Below are positions 62,283-64,000 of a stretch of DNA of 64,000 bases, one piece after another (position 1 is the stretch's first letter; each line of letters starts with the position of its first letter). Below the pieces are notes generated by a model. The model saw only the letters and a list, made by a program, of their open reading frames with translations, ran no database searches and was not told the DNA's origin. The position numbers were made by a program, and so were the translations under genes. Origin of the DNA: Nocardiopsis sp. CNT312. Its GTDB lineage: Bacteria; Actinomycetota; Actinomycetes; Streptosporangiales; Streptosporangiaceae. The stretch spans positions 1 to 64,000 of the forward strand of contig NZ_AZXF01000022.1 of the NCBI RefSeq assembly GCF_000515115.1, in the 5' to 3' direction.

Positions 62283-63035
62283 CTAGCCCTGCGTGTTCCC
62301 GGTGCCCTTGCGGCGTCCGAGGTAGAGGGCCGCACCACCACCGGCAACGGCGACGGCACCGGCGGCTACCAGGCCGGCCAGCGCGGAACCGGTCACGGGC
62401 AGACTGCCCTCGTCCGCCGGCTCGCTCGGGTCGTCCGAGGGGCCGGTGAACGGGTCCGTGCTCGGGTCGTCACCGGGGTCGCCGGACGGGTCCGTGCTGG
62501 GGTCGTCGGAAGGGTCGTCACTCGGCTCGTCCGACGGGTCACCGGACGGGTCGTCACTCGGCTCGTCCGACGGGTCCTCGCTCGGGCCGTCCGAGGGCTC
62601 TTCGGTGGACTCGTCCTCGCACTCGACCTTGAAGACCTTGTGCTTGCCCGCCCCGTTCTCGCCCTCGAAGGTCCAGGTGAGCTTGTAGTGGCCCTCGTCG
62701 AGCCCGATCAGCTGACTGGTGCCGTGTCCGTCCTGGTCCAGGACCAGTTCACCGGCGAGCACCAGGTCGTCCTTGTCGGGGCCGCTCTGGTAGACGATCT
62801 CCCAGGAGACCTCTTGGACGGAGTCGAAGTTGTCACCCTTGATGTAGAACGTGCATACCTTGGGCTCGTTCTTGGGGTCTTCGGCGGGCGTCTCGGGGTC
62901 GTGGATCTTCACGGTGCCGTTGTCGCCGGGGGGAGCGGCGGCGGCGACGCCTCCGCTGAAGACGGTGGCAGCGGCGAGCACGGCAGCGGCGAGCACACGC
63001 GCTCCGAGCACGCCCGGACGGGGTTCGGGGGTCAT
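62283..63035 (-). CDS. LPVTG-anchored surface protein with acidic Ser-Asp-Pro repeats
   Basis: This 250-residue exported protein has signal peptide LAAAVLAAATVFSGGVAAAA, then a beta-rich domain with CTFYIKGDNFDSVQEVSWEI and YKLTWTFEGENG and two Cys. Next comes a stalk of about 15 repeats of S-(D/E)-(D/E/G)-P type, and the sorting signal LPVTG followed by a Gly/Ala-rich membrane helix and the basic tail GRRKG. Sortase-dependent cell-wall attachment is expected. ATG at 63035 has GAGGAG upstream. No sortase gene is in the window. Confidence 0.88.
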   Translation of the reverse strand: MTPEPRPGVLGARVLAAAVLAAATVFSGGVAAAAPPGDNGTVKIHDPETPAEDPKNEPKVCTFYIKGDNFDSVQEVSWEIVYQSGPDKDDLVLAGELVLDQDGHGTSQLIGLDEGHYKLTWTFEGENGAGKHKVFKVECEDESTEEPSDGPSEDPSDEPSDDPSGDPSDEPSDDPSDDPSTDPSGDPGDDPSTDPFTGPSDDPSEPADEGSLPVTGSALAGLVAAGAVAVAGGGAALYLGRRKGTGNTQG

Positions 63036-63231
63036 AGGGAGCTCCTCATCGTGTCCGTTCCGAGGGCGCACGCCCAGGAGATGGAGAACAGGACCCGACA
63101 AATGTACCTTTCTTACCTTTTGAACCAACTGTCACACCCGTCACGGATACCGAAGAGAGACCATCGCAAACCGGGCAGCGGTACCTGGTGCGGCCCTGCC
63201 GTTCACAGGCGGGGCGTCCTATGATCGTGCG

Positions 63232-63627
63232 ATGACCACTTCCCTGGACGACGCGGCGCTGACCGCGTTCCTTGAGGGCCAGGAGACCTCCTGGCTCGCC
63301 GAACAGCTCATCATGGCTGCCGACGACGACCCCCTCACCCGGATCCGGCTCTGCGCCGCGGCCGGAGCCGAGTCCGCCGCGGACGAGGCCCGCACCGCGC
63401 TCCTGGACCTGGTCGCCGACCACGTGCCCTCACTGGTCGACGAGGACCCCGCCGAGGGCGAGGAACTGCACAGGGCGATCGACCTGCTCGACGACCTCGT
63501 CGAGTACGGCTTCGAGGACGAGGCGGCGCGCATCGCCGCCGAGGCGCTCGCCGACTACCTGACACAGCACGGAGACGACGAGGGTGAGTATCTGGATCGG
63601 CTCAGGGAGGCAGCCGGGGAGGACTAG
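63232..63627 (+). CDS. acidic hypothetical protein
   Basis: This 131-residue, strongly acidic, helical protein starts at ATG 63232. Segments: TTSLDDAALTAFLEGQE, SWLAEQLIMAADDDPLTRIR, AADEARTALLDLVADHVP, RAIDLLDDLVEYGFEDEAAR. Helical-repeat character is suggested. No family was recognised. It is divergent from the surface-protein gene. Confidence 0.6.
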   Translation: MTTSLDDAALTAFLEGQETSWLAEQLIMAADDDPLTRIRLCAAAGAESAADEARTALLDLVADHVPSLVDEDPAEGEELHRAIDLLDDLVEYGFEDEAARIAAEALADYLTQHGDDEGEYLDRLREAAGED

Positions 63628-63733
63628 GGGGCTGTTCTCGGACACCGCCCCGTAGTCACCAAAGCGCGGCGGCGGTTCGACGTGACACGGCCAAGGGCCC
63701 GGGGCAGGGATCCTACCTGCGATAACGGGCCGC

Positions 63734-64000
63734 TCAGTCTCGCGGCGCGGCGCGGCACCAGGCGCGGACCGACGTGGTCCACAGGGCGACGTTGGCGACA
63801 ACGGCGAAGAGCGCCGCCACGGCGGCGGCCACCAGGAGTGGTGTGTCGGCGAGCTGGGCGGCCCGGTGCAGTCCCGAGAGGGCCACACCCATCCCCGCAA
63901 GCGCGCAGACCTGGGCGGCCCGGTGCAGCAGGGGCACGGCACGGCGCACCGGAACGGCCAGGGCGCCCAGGGCCGCACCGACCACTCCGACCTCGATGGT
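63734..64000 (-). CDS. membrane protein, 5' end outside the window
   Basis: Only the C-terminal part is present; the frame stays open to the window edge. It has three hydrophobic segments (VVGAALGALAVPVRRAVPLL, AAQVCALAGMGVALSGL, PLLVAAAVAALFAVVANVAL) and ends RAWCRAAPRD. No function can be assigned from the fragment. Confidence 0.6.
   Translation of the reverse strand, partial: TIEVGVVGAALGALAVPVRRAVPLLHRAAQVCALAGMGVALSGLHRAAQLADTPLLVAAAVAALFAVVANVALWTTSVRAWCRAAPRD

Overview
The window is very GC-rich actinobacterial chromosome. Gene order, the Scr1/DUF397 and DUF6879 families, an orphan CvnD-type GTPase and the RimP-NusA-IF2 block suggest a Nocardiopsis-like member of the Nocardiopsaceae; the genus is an inference. 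No rRNA, tRNA or CRISPR array was seen.

Left part (1-28610), mostly housekeeping. A complete ISAs1-type insertion sequence lies exactly at the left edge, followed by a GNAT gene. Reading on the minus strand comes the translation/RNA block proS, (ferritin-like pair on the plus strand), rimP, nusA, ylxR, infB, DUF503, rbfA, truB, ribF, rpsO, pnp and an M16 protease. Between truB and ribF sits a 2.3-kb islet holding a hydrolase, two orphan antitoxin-like genes and a RelE/YefM toxin-antitoxin pair whose operator carries TGTACA-centred palindromes. Right of proS are a spermidine-synthase-like gene, a 36-residue Cys-rich peptide gene, a Dabb protein, secA2 with a small partner gene, a CvnD-type GTPase and hisS.

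Middle (28611-45660). A decayed TnpB element is followed by two tandem STAND-ATPase/LuxR regulators, an incomplete adenylate-forming-enzyme-like gene, an anti-sigma-type ATPase, a GNAT, a secreted peptidase, the isoprenoid genes ispG and dxr flanking an RseP-type site-2 protease, and a secreted X-Pro-peptidase-like hydrolase behind a compound AT-rich operator.

Right part (45660-64000), accessory. A noticeably AT-richer three-gene island encodes a membrane sensor kinase, an atypical response regulator and a one-pass membrane protein. Next is a three-gene cluster (66-aa Cys-containing protein, DUF6879, PhyH-type oxygenase) whose last gene has been fused in frame to the tail of a second, older ISAs1 copy. 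A two-gene module (52906-51302) and a single large gene (59511-61292) appear to be split and fused versions of one uncharacterised three-part architecture: N-terminal domain, coiled coil, C-terminal domain. They flank rmuC, an ATPase/Scr1/DUF397 regulatory group with a 34-bp perfect palindrome, a zinc-ribbon gene with a broken N-terminus and a secreted trypsin-like protease. The fused gene is followed by a gene of the type often labelled 3-methyladenine DNA glycosylase. The window ends with an LPVTG surface protein, an acidic hypothetical protein and a truncated membrane-protein gene.

Start codons were chosen from Shine-Dalgarno (SD) spacing and family N-termini. Protein-family names come from motif recognition only; no database search was possible.
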